Shown here: positions 1-5,248 of the stretch, in pieces | How positions within the stretch are numbered: position 1 is the stretch's first letter | Layout of the letters: every line of letters starts with the position of its first letter | Assembly (NCBI GenBank): GCA_013696365.1 | Contig: JACCYS010000069.1 | Span: 1 to 6,331 of the forward strand | DNA: 6,331 nt | From: Nocardioidaceae bacterium | GTDB taxonomy: Bacteria; Actinomycetota; Actinomycetes; Propionibacteriales; Nocardioidaceae | Direction of reading: 5' to 3' | Translations under genes and position numbers: made by a program | Notes under the pieces: generated by a model | What the model was told of the DNA's origin: nothing | Databases searched by the model: none | Seen by the model: only the letters and a program-made list of their open reading frames with translations

Positions 1-675
1 CCCCGGGTGCTGCTGCTGGACGAGCCGTTCGCCGCGCTGGACCCGTCGCTGGCCGACGAGATGCGCGAGCTGGTGCTCGAGCTGCGGGCGGTGCTCGAGC
101 CCACCGTGGTCATGGTCACCCACGACCACGAGGAGGCCTCGGTGTTGGCCGACGACGTCGCGGTGCTGATCGACGGCCGGCTGGTGCAGCACGAGCCCGT
201 CGAGACGATCTACCGCCGGCCGGCGGGGGTCGCCGTGCACCGGCTGCTCGGCGGGGTGAACGAGCTGCCGGGCACTGCCGGTGCCGGGCGGCACCGCTCG
301 GCGCTGGGCGAGCTGGATCTGCCGCCCGAGGCGCAGGGCGTGACGGGGGAGACGGTGCTGCTGGTGCGGCACGAGCAGGTGCAGCTGGTGACGCCCGGCG
401 ACCCGGCGGCGCACCTCGCCGGCGCGGTCGAGGCGGTGCGCCAGCGTGGCGGGCGGCGTCGGGTCACCGTCACCCGCGGCGGTGTTCAGCTGGTCGCCGA
501 GGTGCCGGTCACCCACCCCGTGCGGGTGGGGGAGCGGGTCGGCCTGGTCGTCCCGCCCGAAGCGGTGTGGCCTGTGCAGGCGTCGGGAGGGGACCAGCCG
601 TCGGGTCAGGTGGTGGACTCGAGCTCGGGCGCCTCCGGCACGTCCAGCTCGGTGCCGGCGAAGTGGTTGAAATAG
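1..675 (+). CDS. ABC transporter ATP-binding protein, importer type (5' truncated by window)
   Basis: Frame 1 is open from the first base, so the gene begins upstream and only the C-terminal 224 residues are visible. They start at Walker B (LLLDEPF), followed by the D-loop (ALDP) and the switch histidine (VMVTHDHEEA). Next comes the stretch IDGRLVQHEPVETIYRRP, typical of PotA/CysA/FbpC-type ATPases that drive uptake of anions, metals or polyamines. The segment around LLVRHEQVQL to LVVPPEAVW, after the linker GGVNELPG, fits a C-terminal TOBE domain, which in this family often binds substrate or regulates the pump. Walker A and the signature motif lie outside the window, so the substrate cannot be named. 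The last ~25 residues are a Ser/Gly-rich tail with no family features. They are encoded antisense to the conserved 3' end of the next gene, which suggests loss of an original stop codon. Confidence 0.85.
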   Translation, partial: PRVLLLDEPFAALDPSLADEMRELVLELRAVLEPTVVMVTHDHEEASVLADDVAVLIDGRLVQHEPVETIYRRPAGVAVHRLLGGVNELPGTAGAGRHRSALGELDLPPEAQGVTGETVLLVRHEQVQLVTPGDPAAHLAGAVEAVRQRGGRRRVTVTRGGVQLVAEVPVTHPVRVGERVGLVVPPEAVWPVQASGGDQPSGQVVDSSSGASGTSSSVPAKWLK

Positions 676-1160
676 TTGGTGTAGAGGTTGACCGCGACGT
701 GAGCGTAGAGCTCCTCGAGCTCCTCGACCGACCAGCCGGCGTCGAGCGCCTGCTGCCAGGTGGCGTCTTGGACGTGGCCGACGTCGCCGGTGATCTCGCG
801 GGCCAGGGCCAGCAGGCTGTCCAGGCGATCGTCGCCGGTCGGCTTGCCGTGCCGGATGACCAGCGTGTCCTCCTCGGACAGTCCGGCGCGGGTGCCGCCC
901 ACCGTGTGCGCGGACTGGCAGTAGGCGCACTTGTCGACCGCGCCCACGGCCAGCGCCACCGACTCCTGGGTGCGCGCGTCGTACGTGCCGTGCTCAGTGA
1001 TCGCCCGGCCCATTCCCCGGTAGGCGGCCAGCACGACGGGGGAGTGCGCCATCCCGCCGTGGATGTTCAGCACCTTGCCCATCGCGGCCTGCATGGCCTC
1101 AAGGTCGGCGCGGGCGTCCGCAGGGGAGTCATCGACGGTGTGCACGGGGAAGCGGGGCAT
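606..1160 (-). CDS. Carboxymuconolactone decarboxylase / AhpD-like alkylhydroperoxidase family protein
   Basis: A 184-residue cytoplasmic all-helical protein of the CMD/AhpD superfamily. The redox motif is clear: E66, then C78-A-Y-C81 and H85. The spacings (+12, +3, +4) equal those of the catalytic Glu118, Cys130, Cys133 and His137 of mycobacterial AhpD. The histidine between the AhpD cysteines is Tyr80 here, so the proton relay may differ. In the family, the cysteine pair reduces peroxides or cycles as a disulfide; the physiological reductant of this protein is unknown. The start at 1160 is chosen because an exact GGAGG lies 6 nt upstream and the protein then begins MPRFPVHTVDD. The frame stays open 31 codons further upstream, but that extension has no conserved features. 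The gene is convergent with and overlaps the upstream ABC gene, and is divergent from the heliorhodopsin gene. Family assignment is firm; a peroxidase role is inferred from the motif. Confidence 0.9.
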   Translation of the reverse strand: MPRFPVHTVDDSPADARADLEAMQAAMGKVLNIHGGMAHSPVVLAAYRGMGRAITEHGTYDARTQESVALAVGAVDKCAYCQSAHTVGGTRAGLSEEDTLVIRHGKPTGDDRLDSLLALAREITGDVGHVQDATWQQALDAGWSVEELEELYAHVAVNLYTNYFNHFAGTELDVPEAPELESTT

Positions 1161-1166
1161 GGAGAT

Positions 1167-1171
1167 CCTCC
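1167..1171 (-). promoter_or_regulatory. Shine-Dalgarno site of the AhpD-like gene
   Basis: The minus strand reads GGAGG, then six bases, then ATG at 1160. This strong site decides the start against the longer open frame reaching 1253. Confidence 0.75.
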
Positions 1172-1250
1172 AGTGGGTGAATTGGGATGTCCTGCGTACA
1201 ACCCGGCGAACGGCGCCCGGCATTCCCACGGTTGCCGCCGCCAGTGGGCT

Positions 1251-1289
1251 CAAAATGCGTCACGCCGCCGCCGGTAGGTGACGTATTTG
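1251..1289. promoter_or_regulatory. Inverted repeat in the divergent AhpD-like/heliorhodopsin promoter region, candidate operator
   Basis: The left arm CAAAATGCGTCAC (1251-1263) and the right arm GTGACGTATTTG (1278-1289) are reverse complements apart from one central base change and one indel. The core CGTCAC/GTGACG is exact, and its centres are about 20 bp (two helical turns) apart, as for a dimeric regulator. It sits ~90 bp upstream of the AhpD-like start and ~77 bp upstream of the heliorhodopsin start, so one protein could control both. I do not recognise the regulator; no regulator gene adjoins this pair. Confidence 0.45.
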
Positions 1290-1353
1290 CGCCCACAGTC
1301 CGGTGGCTGCGGCGGGCACGGCGACTGAGCGTGCTGGCGCTACATCGGCGAGT

Positions 1354-1359
1354 TACCGT
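1354..1359 (+). promoter_or_regulatory. Possible -10 element (TACCGT) for a leaderless heliorhodopsin transcript
   Basis: TACCGT fits the actinobacterial TANNNT -10 pattern and ends six bases before the GTG at 1366, the expected distance for transcription starting at the first base of the start codon. No Shine-Dalgarno sequence precedes this GTG. The -35 region (around 1331-1336, GTGCTG) is poor, so an activator or an alternative sigma factor may be involved. The same TANNNT + 6 nt + GTG layout appears at the repressor gene ending at 5301. Confidence 0.35.
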
Positions 1360-1365
1360 TTGTCC

Positions 1366-2178
1366 GTGACCACCACCGAGGCGCCCGGGGCGCACCGCCG
1401 CCAGACGAGCGACTCCACCGTCAGCGACACCCAGCTGTCGCGGCTGCGGATTTACAACATCGTGATGGGCGCCTTCCACGCTGTGCAGGCGATCGCCGTC
1501 CTGGCGCTGGCCAACGACTTCGCGCTGCCGGTCACCGCGACGTACCAGAACGGCCCGCCCGGCTCCGACAACGCCCAGCTGACCACGCTGTTCGACCTGC
1601 CCACCGCCTGGGGCGTCGCCGCGTTCCTGGCGATCTCGGCGGTGGCGCACTGGACCATCGCGAGCCCGGGTGTGGTCGGCTGGTACGGCGCCAACCTGCG
1701 CTTCGGCCGCAACAGCGCCCGGTGGGTGGAGTACTCGGTCAGTTCGTCGATCATGATCGTGCTTATCGCCCAGCTGACCGGCATCAACGACATCGCGACG
1801 ATCGTCGCCCTGTTCGGGGTCAACGCGGCGATGATCCTGTTCGGCTGGCTGCAGGAGCTCTACGAGTTCCCCGGCAGCGGCGGCTGGCTGCCGTTCGTGT
1901 TCGGCTGCATTGCCGGCGTCGTGCCGTGGCTGGCGATCGCGATCTACCTGCTGTCGCCGGGCAACCCGAGCGACGCCAGTCCACCCGGGTTCGTCTACGG
2001 GATTTTCGTGTCGCTGTTCGTGTTCTTCAACGTGTTCGCCCTCAACCAGTGGCTGCAGTACCGGCGGGTGGGTCGCTGGCGCGACTACGTCTTCGGTGAG
2101 TACGTATACGTGGCACTGAGCCTGGTCGCGAAGTCGGCGCTGGCCTGGCAGGTGTTCGCCGGCACGCTGGCCGGCTGA
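1366..2178 (+). CDS. Heliorhodopsin (retinal-binding seven-helix membrane photoreceptor)
   Basis: A 270-residue membrane protein with seven hydrophobic segments. It carries heliorhodopsin hallmarks: LALANDFALP (46-55), NGPPGS (62-67), RWVEYS (119-124), FGVNAAMILFGWLQE (150-164), FGCIAG (179-184), PGFVYG (207-212) and LVAKSALAWQ (253-262). Using the 48C12 sequence as I remember it, a constant offset of 15 places the retinal Schiff-base lysine at K256 (K241 in 48C12), the counterion at E122 (E107), H38 and H95 (H23, H80) and S252 (S237). Nothing suggests loss of function. Family knowledge: heliorhodopsins bind all-trans retinal, are inverted in the membrane relative to type-1 rhodopsins, have slow photocycles and mostly do not pump ions; their role in most hosts is unresolved. 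GTG 1366 is preferred to GTG 1303, because the extra 21 residues have no family match and a TANNNT box sits just before 1366. No retinal-synthesis gene is present in the window. Confidence 0.96.
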   Translation: MTTTEAPGAHRRQTSDSTVSDTQLSRLRIYNIVMGAFHAVQAIAVLALANDFALPVTATYQNGPPGSDNAQLTTLFDLPTAWGVAAFLAISAVAHWTIASPGVVGWYGANLRFGRNSARWVEYSVSSSIMIVLIAQLTGINDIATIVALFGVNAAMILFGWLQELYEFPGSGGWLPFVFGCIAGVVPWLAIAIYLLSPGNPSDASPPGFVYGIFVSLFVFFNVFALNQWLQYRRVGRWRDYVFGEYVYVALSLVAKSALAWQVFAGTLAG

Positions 2179-2186
2179 GCCCTAGT

Positions 2187-2203
2187 GGCGGGCCCCGCCC
2201 GCC
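2187..2203 (+). terminator. Short GC-rich hairpin after the heliorhodopsin stop, possible terminator
   Basis: GGCGGGC, a 3-base CCC loop and GCCCGCC form a perfect 7-bp all-GC stem starting 8 bases after the stop codon. No T-run follows, so it is at best a U-less terminator of the kind common in actinobacteria. It abuts the larger palindrome at 2203. Confidence 0.4.
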
Positions 2204-2260
2204 GAGATGCCGCGAAATGCACGTTGCGTGGGCCATCAACCTGCATTTCGCGGCATCTCG
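2203..2260. repeat. Palindromic repeat element, copy 1 (bidirectional terminator or REP-like)
   Basis: The left arm CGAGATGCCGCGAAATGCA (2203-2221) and the right arm TGCATTTCGCGGCATCTCG (2242-2260) are perfect 19-bp inverted repeats. Inside, GTTG (2223-2226) pairs with CAAC (2237-2240) across a single C/C mismatch, leaving a 10-base loop. The element lies between convergent genes (heliorhodopsin and the oxygenase) and would fold on either transcript. A related copy occurs at 5185-5243, in another convergent gap, so it is a dispersed family rather than a unique terminator. Confidence 0.85.
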
Positions 2261-2287
2261 ATGTGGCGTCCGGTTGCCATCGCCGGT

Positions 2288-3154
2288 TCAGTCCAGCAGC
2301 GCGTCCGAGCGGACCCGCTCCCGCTCGGCATCGACATGCTCGGGGAGAACCCGTCCGAACAGCTGCTTGGTGCGTGCGACCCGTCCGATCACTCCGGCTT
2401 CCTCGGTGTAGGCGAAGATCGCGGCATGCCGCGCCGGCGAGTCGTTGCCGACCCGGGTCACCCGGTGCAGGGAGTGCCGGCCGCGGAAGATCTGCAGGTC
2501 CCCTGGACGCAGCTCCAGCGTGTGCACACCGAGCTCACCGTGCAGCAGGTCCCCGCCCTCCAGCACGGCTTGGATCGCGTCGAACCCCTCGTCGTCGGCG
2601 GAGCGGATCCCCGGGACGTACTGGAAGCGACCACCGGCGGTGGCTTCGTCGACGAGCAGCGTGATCGCGAAGTCGTTGGTGTCGAAGTGCCAGGTGAATT
2701 GCTGACCGGGTTCGAGGATGTTGGCGGTGAGGCCGGCGAGCGGGTCGGCATAGCAGTGCAGCTCGGGGAGGTCGAGACACTCGGCGATCAGCGCAGTCAG
2801 CTCGGGTGAGCTGAACAGCACCTGCATCGCACCGTCGGGGGCCCACGCGTCGCCGGCGATGAAGCCGCTGGATCGTTCGATGAACGTGTTGACGGGATGG
2901 CGGTCCGGGTAGGCGGGGTCTGGCTCGGTGTGGAAGTAGGGGTTCATCTGTTGGGTGGAGAAATGGGCGGTGTGCGCGTCCGCCACGATCTCGGCATCAA
3001 TCCGGGCGATGGCCTCCGGTCGGACCAGGTCCTTGATCACCGCGCAACCGGTGGTGTGCAACTGACTGCGGGCCTCCTCGACGACAGCGGCCAGCCTCGG
3101 GTTGGCCGGGTCGTCGAGGGGGTAGCGCTCCAGGTCGATCAACTCGCTCAACAT
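2288..3154 (-). CDS. Fe(II)/2-oxoglutarate-dependent oxygenase, BesD/HalD-like hydroxylase
   Basis: A soluble protein of 288 residues. The double-stranded beta-helix core shows the iron facial triad: H156-F-D158 in FTWHFDTNDF and a distal His, most likely H230 in RGRHSLHRVTRV. R242 (PARHAAIFAY) is a candidate 2-oxoglutarate anchor. The layout resembles, from memory, proteins annotated HalD/BesD-family, which act on free amino acids: an N-terminal LERYPLDDP, a central ADPLAGLTANILEPGQQ, GGRFQYVPGIRSADDEGFD and a C-terminal FAYTEEAGV. True halogenases of that family replace the HxD aspartate with Gly; here Asp158 is kept, so hydroxylation is expected. The substrate is unknown. The start codon is one of two adjacent ATGs (3157 or 3154). 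The upstream dehydrogenase stop TGA overlaps them, giving translational coupling, and GGAGGA at 3163-3158 fits 3154 slightly better. The frame is open upstream to 4027, but that stretch lies over the dehydrogenase gene in another frame. Confidence 0.88.
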   Translation of the reverse strand: MLSELIDLERYPLDDPANPRLAAVVEEARSQLHTTGCAVIKDLVRPEAIARIDAEIVADAHTAHFSTQQMNPYFHTEPDPAYPDRHPVNTFIERSSGFIAGDAWAPDGAMQVLFSSPELTALIAECLDLPELHCYADPLAGLTANILEPGQQFTWHFDTNDFAITLLVDEATAGGRFQYVPGIRSADDEGFDAIQAVLEGGDLLHGELGVHTLELRPGDLQIFRGRHSLHRVTRVGNDSPARHAAIFAYTEEAGVIGRVARTKQLFGRVLPEHVDAERERVRSDALLD

Positions 3155-4086
3155 CATTCCTCCCATGGCGGTGTCCATTCCCCGGGCAGTCGGAAGGACA
3201 GCCCGGCGTCGTCCTCGATCCGTCTGGCGACGTTCAGCTCGCCGGCGTCGGGGCCGTAGCGCTCGGCCGCGGCCGCAAACGCCGCGTGGGCGGCGTCGGT
3301 CATCGGCAGACCGGCGTCGACCGCGGCAGCCAGCTCGTCGGTCAGGCCGAGATCCTTCAGGCACAGGCCGAGGCTGAACGACGGGTCGTAGTGCCCGGCG
3401 AAGATCGACGGTGCGTCGTGGTGGGCGACAAACGAGTCGGCCACGCTGTTCGTGATCGCCGCCCACAGCACCGCGAGGTCGACGCCGTGCTCGACGCCGA
3501 CAGCGAATCCCTCCCCGAGCGCCGCCGCGTGGATGAACCACAGCTGGTTGGTCACCAGCTTGACCACGGTGCCGTTGCCGAGCCGGCCACAGTCGATGAC
3601 CCGTCCCAGCGGGTCGAGCACCGGCCGGGATCGCGCCACGTCGTCGGGGTGGCCACCGACGAACAGCGTGAGGTGGCCGCTGCGAGCGCCGTCGACCGCA
3701 CCGGTGACCGGTGCGTCGACCATCCCCACCCCGTCGGGCGCCGCGGCCGCCAGCTCCTGCACCAGCTCCTTGCGGTTGGTGCTGAGGTCGATCCACAACG
3801 AGCCTGGCCGGAGCGCGGCGAGCGCGGCGAGCGCGCCGGCGCTGCCGCGCATCACCGCTTCGACGTCGTCGGGGCGGGGGAGCGAGGTGAGCAGCACGTC
3901 CGCGGTGGCGGCCACCGCCGTCGCCGAGGCTTCGGCGACGACCCCGGCACGGGCCGCCGCCTCGAGGCGTTCCGATGCGAGGTCGTATGCGTGCACCCGA
4001 TGGCCCGTCTCGACCAGACGTCGGCACATGGGCGCACCCATGCTGCCGAGCCCGACGAAGCCGATAGCCGTACGGGAGTCAGACAA
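3154..4086 (-). CDS. NAD-dependent beta-hydroxyacid dehydrogenase (3-hydroxyisobutyrate dehydrogenase family)
   Basis: A full-length family member of 310 residues. The N-terminal Rossmann motif is IGFVGLGSMGAPM (8-20); D35 at the end of strand 2 (VHAYDL) favours NAD over NADP. The substrate-binding signature is DAPVTGAVDGARSGHLT (124-140), with T128 where many members have Ser. The catalytic lysine is K176 (GNGTVVKLVTNQL), and K244 lies in the C-terminal CLKDLGL motif. The family oxidises 3-hydroxy acids reversibly to semialdehydes or keto acids (3-hydroxyisobutyrate, tartronate semialdehyde, serine); the exact substrate cannot be read from sequence. The start is TTG at 4086: no ATG or GTG lies between it and the Rossmann motif, and AGGA occurs about 10 nt upstream. 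The stop codon overlaps the start of the oxygenase gene, so the two form an operon. The oxygenase could supply a hydroxylated substrate for this enzyme. Confidence 0.92.
   Translation of the reverse strand: MSDSRTAIGFVGLGSMGAPMCRRLVETGHRVHAYDLASERLEAAARAGVVAEASATAVAATADVLLTSLPRPDDVEAVMRGSAGALAALAALRPGSLWIDLSTNRKELVQELAAAAPDGVGMVDAPVTGAVDGARSGHLTLFVGGHPDDVARSRPVLDPLGRVIDCGRLGNGTVVKLVTNQLWFIHAAALGEGFAVGVEHGVDLAVLWAAITNSVADSFVAHHDAPSIFAGHYDPSFSLGLCLKDLGLTDELAAAVDAGLPMTDAAHAAFAAAAERYGPDAGELNVARRIEDDAGLSFRLPGEWTPPWEE
3158..3163 (-). promoter_or_regulatory. Shine-Dalgarno site of the oxygenase gene inside the dehydrogenase 3' end
   Basis: The minus strand reads GGAGGA followed by ATGATG. The TGA stop of the dehydrogenase is embedded in the two overlapping ATGs, a termination-reinitiation layout. 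Spacing is too short for the first ATG and acceptable for the second. Confidence 0.6.
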
Positions 4087-4091
4087 CGTTG

Positions 4092-4106
4092 ATCGATCCT
4101 GTCGAT
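4092..4106. promoter_or_regulatory. LysR-type box (ATC-N9-GAT) between the LysR gene and the dehydrogenase operon
   Basis: The bases ATCGA-N5-TCGAT form an exact inverted repeat matching the T-N11-A and ATC-N9-GAT consensus of LysR-family sites. It lies 5 bases upstream of the dehydrogenase TTG on the minus strand and 61 bases upstream of the regulator ATG at 4168. On the operon side it covers the presumed AGGA Shine-Dalgarno sequence, so binding there could repress. It is short, and chance occurrence in an 81-bp gap is not negligible (roughly 2% for the six fixed bases). Confidence 0.4.
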
Positions 4107-4139
4107 GGATGGCAGCGGGTGGACCGTACTCAACCGCCC

Positions 4140-4145
4140 TAGACT
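4140..4145 (+). promoter_or_regulatory. Possible -10 element (TAGACT) of the LysR gene
   Basis: TAGACT fits TANNNT and would place transcription start near 4152, upstream of ATG 4168 and downstream of the alternative ATG 4105. No convincing -35 is seen at 16-18 bp. The LysR box would then lie around -46 to -60, a normal position for autoregulation. Confidence 0.25.
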
Positions 4146-4167
4146 TAGCCCGTCAATCTGCTTTCTT

Positions 4168-5163
4168 ATGCATGGAGGCATCGAAATCATCGATGGACCA
4201 CACCGCCCTGACACACTCGCGGACAGGTGGCTGCGCGTCTTCCTGGCCGTCGTGGACGCCGGCTCGCTCACCGCGGCCGCTCGGCGGCTCGGGACCGGCC
4301 AGCCCGCGGTGAGCCACGCCATCAAGCAGTTGGAGGCCTCGCTTGGCACCCCGGTGTTCCACCGCCAGCCCGGTGGGGTGCGGCTCAGCCCCGCGGGGCG
4401 CCAGCTGGCCAATGACGCCCGTGCGGCGTACGACCTCGTGGATGAGTCGGTGCGGCGGTTCCGGGCGGGCAGCCAGCAGGCCCGGGTCGAGCTGTCGGTG
4501 TCCACCCCGCTCGCGACCTACTGGCTGATGCCGCGGCTGAGCGAGTTCCGGTTGCTTCATCCGAGTGTCGAGCTGCGGATCAGCACCTCCGACACCGACC
4601 GGCTGGTCGGCCACGACGACGCCGACCTGTGGATCCCGCTCGGCTGGGGCACCTGGCCGGGCCTCGAGCGCTGGCCGTTCCAGCAGGAGCGGATCTACCC
4701 GGTGGCTGCCCCCGATCACCCGCTGGCCGGGCCCAGCACACAGCCCGAGCAGCTCGTCGGTGCCGAGCTGCTCTCGCACGAGGAGCGCTACCGACAGAGG
4801 TTCGACTGGGCCTCGTGGTTCGGCCGACTAGGCGTCGCGCATCCTGCTGAGCCGACGGGCCCGAGCTTCAACGACTACTCGCTGGTGGTGCGGGCCGCAC
4901 TGGCGGGTCAGGGGGTGGCCCTCGGCTGGCACCACATCGTGGTGCAGCTCGTGCACGAGGGCAGGCTGGTCCGGGTGGGCTGTGAGGAGGTCGTGACAGA
5001 CCAACCCTTCGAGATCCTTGCCAGGCCGCACGCGGTTCGCCGCCCAGCCGTCGCCGCGCTCCGCGATTGGTTGACCGCCGCCGCCCGACGAGTCGACGGC
5101 GGTCCCGGGATACCCCGCACCCCGCCGCCGCCGCACCTGGCCGGGGTCGACGTGAGCGGTTGA
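4168..5163 (+). CDS. LysR-family transcriptional regulator, GcvA-like
   Basis: A 331-residue DNA-binding regulator. The N-terminal winged helix spans about residues 21-80 (WLRVFLAVVDAGSLTAAARR, recognition helix QPAVSHAIKQLEASLG, then the wing and RLSPAGRQL). A linker helix and a periplasmic-binding-fold effector domain follow from ~105. Its pattern YWLMPRLSEFRLLHP, then DLWIPLGWGTWPGLE, then IYPVAAPDHPLAG, is the GcvA/AmpR-like arrangement. GcvA-like members often respond to amino acids or cell-wall metabolites; the effector here is unknown. ATG 4168 is preferred. ATG 4105 in the same frame adds 21 residues without family features and would overlap the LysR box. No Shine-Dalgarno sequence is evident for either. 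The gene is divergent from the dehydrogenase-oxygenase operon, the classic arrangement for a LysR activator of its neighbour. The last ~20 residues are Pro-rich and probably disordered. Confidence 0.92.
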   Translation: MHGGIEIIDGPHRPDTLADRWLRVFLAVVDAGSLTAAARRLGTGQPAVSHAIKQLEASLGTPVFHRQPGGVRLSPAGRQLANDARAAYDLVDESVRRFRAGSQQARVELSVSTPLATYWLMPRLSEFRLLHPSVELRISTSDTDRLVGHDDADLWIPLGWGTWPGLERWPFQQERIYPVAAPDHPLAGPSTQPEQLVGAELLSHEERYRQRFDWASWFGRLGVAHPAEPTGPSFNDYSLVVRAALAGQGVALGWHHIVVQLVHEGRLVRVGCEEVVTDQPFEILARPHAVRRPAVAALRDWLTAAARRVDGGPGIPRTPPPPHLAGVDVSG

Positions 5164-5184
5164 GCGAGCGGCTGCTCCGCCCAC

Positions 5185-5243
5185 CGAGATGCCGACATCT
5201 GCAGTTTGGAGAGGCGCCGAACATGCAATTTCGCGGCATCTCG
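5185..5243. repeat. Palindromic repeat element, copy 2
   Basis: The outer arms CGAGATGCCG (5185-5194) and CGGCATCTCG (5234-5243) pair perfectly. After an unpaired stretch, TGCAGTTTGG (5200-5209) pairs with CCGAAC-a-TGCA (5217-5227), with one T/G wobble and one bulged A, around a 7-base loop. The right arm matches copy 1 at 2242-2260 except for one inserted A, and the left TGCA lies at the same offset (15). The inner stem differs in sequence from copy 1 yet still pairs. Like copy 1, it lies between convergent genes (LysR regulator and MarR-like repressor). Confidence 0.75.
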
Positions 5244-5248
5244 ACGCG

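Noticed and set aside
567..1277. Plus-strand open frame of 236 codons opposite the AhpD-like gene
   Set aside because: Its sequence is the antisense of the conserved CMD motif region and resembles no protein family.
1366..2178. Reading the rhodopsin as a type-1 proton pump
   Set aside because: The helix C motif is RWVEYS rather than the DTD/NDQ-type pump motif, and the overall sequence follows heliorhodopsin 48C12 with a constant residue offset.
2288..3154. Calling the oxygenase a halogenase
   Set aside because: The iron-binding motif is HFD (His156, Asp158). Halogenases of this type need Gly or Ala in place of the Asp to make room for the halide.
3158..4027. Upstream extension of the oxygenase frame (long minus-strand open frame of 579 codons)
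   Set aside because: The extension is Arg/Gly-rich, lacks any domain and lies over the well-supported dehydrogenase gene in another frame on the same strand. It is open only because of high GC.
4123..4156. Minus-strand promoter TTGACG (4156-4151) with TACGGT (4128-4123) for the dehydrogenase operon
   Set aside because: Both hexamers look good, but the spacer is 22 bp, too long for a standard sigma-70-type promoter; kept out of the feature list.
3286..4312. Plus-strand open frames of 268 and 286 codons opposite the dehydrogenase
   Set aside because: Arg/Ser/Val-rich, no motifs, antisense to a conserved enzyme; typical high-GC shadow frames.
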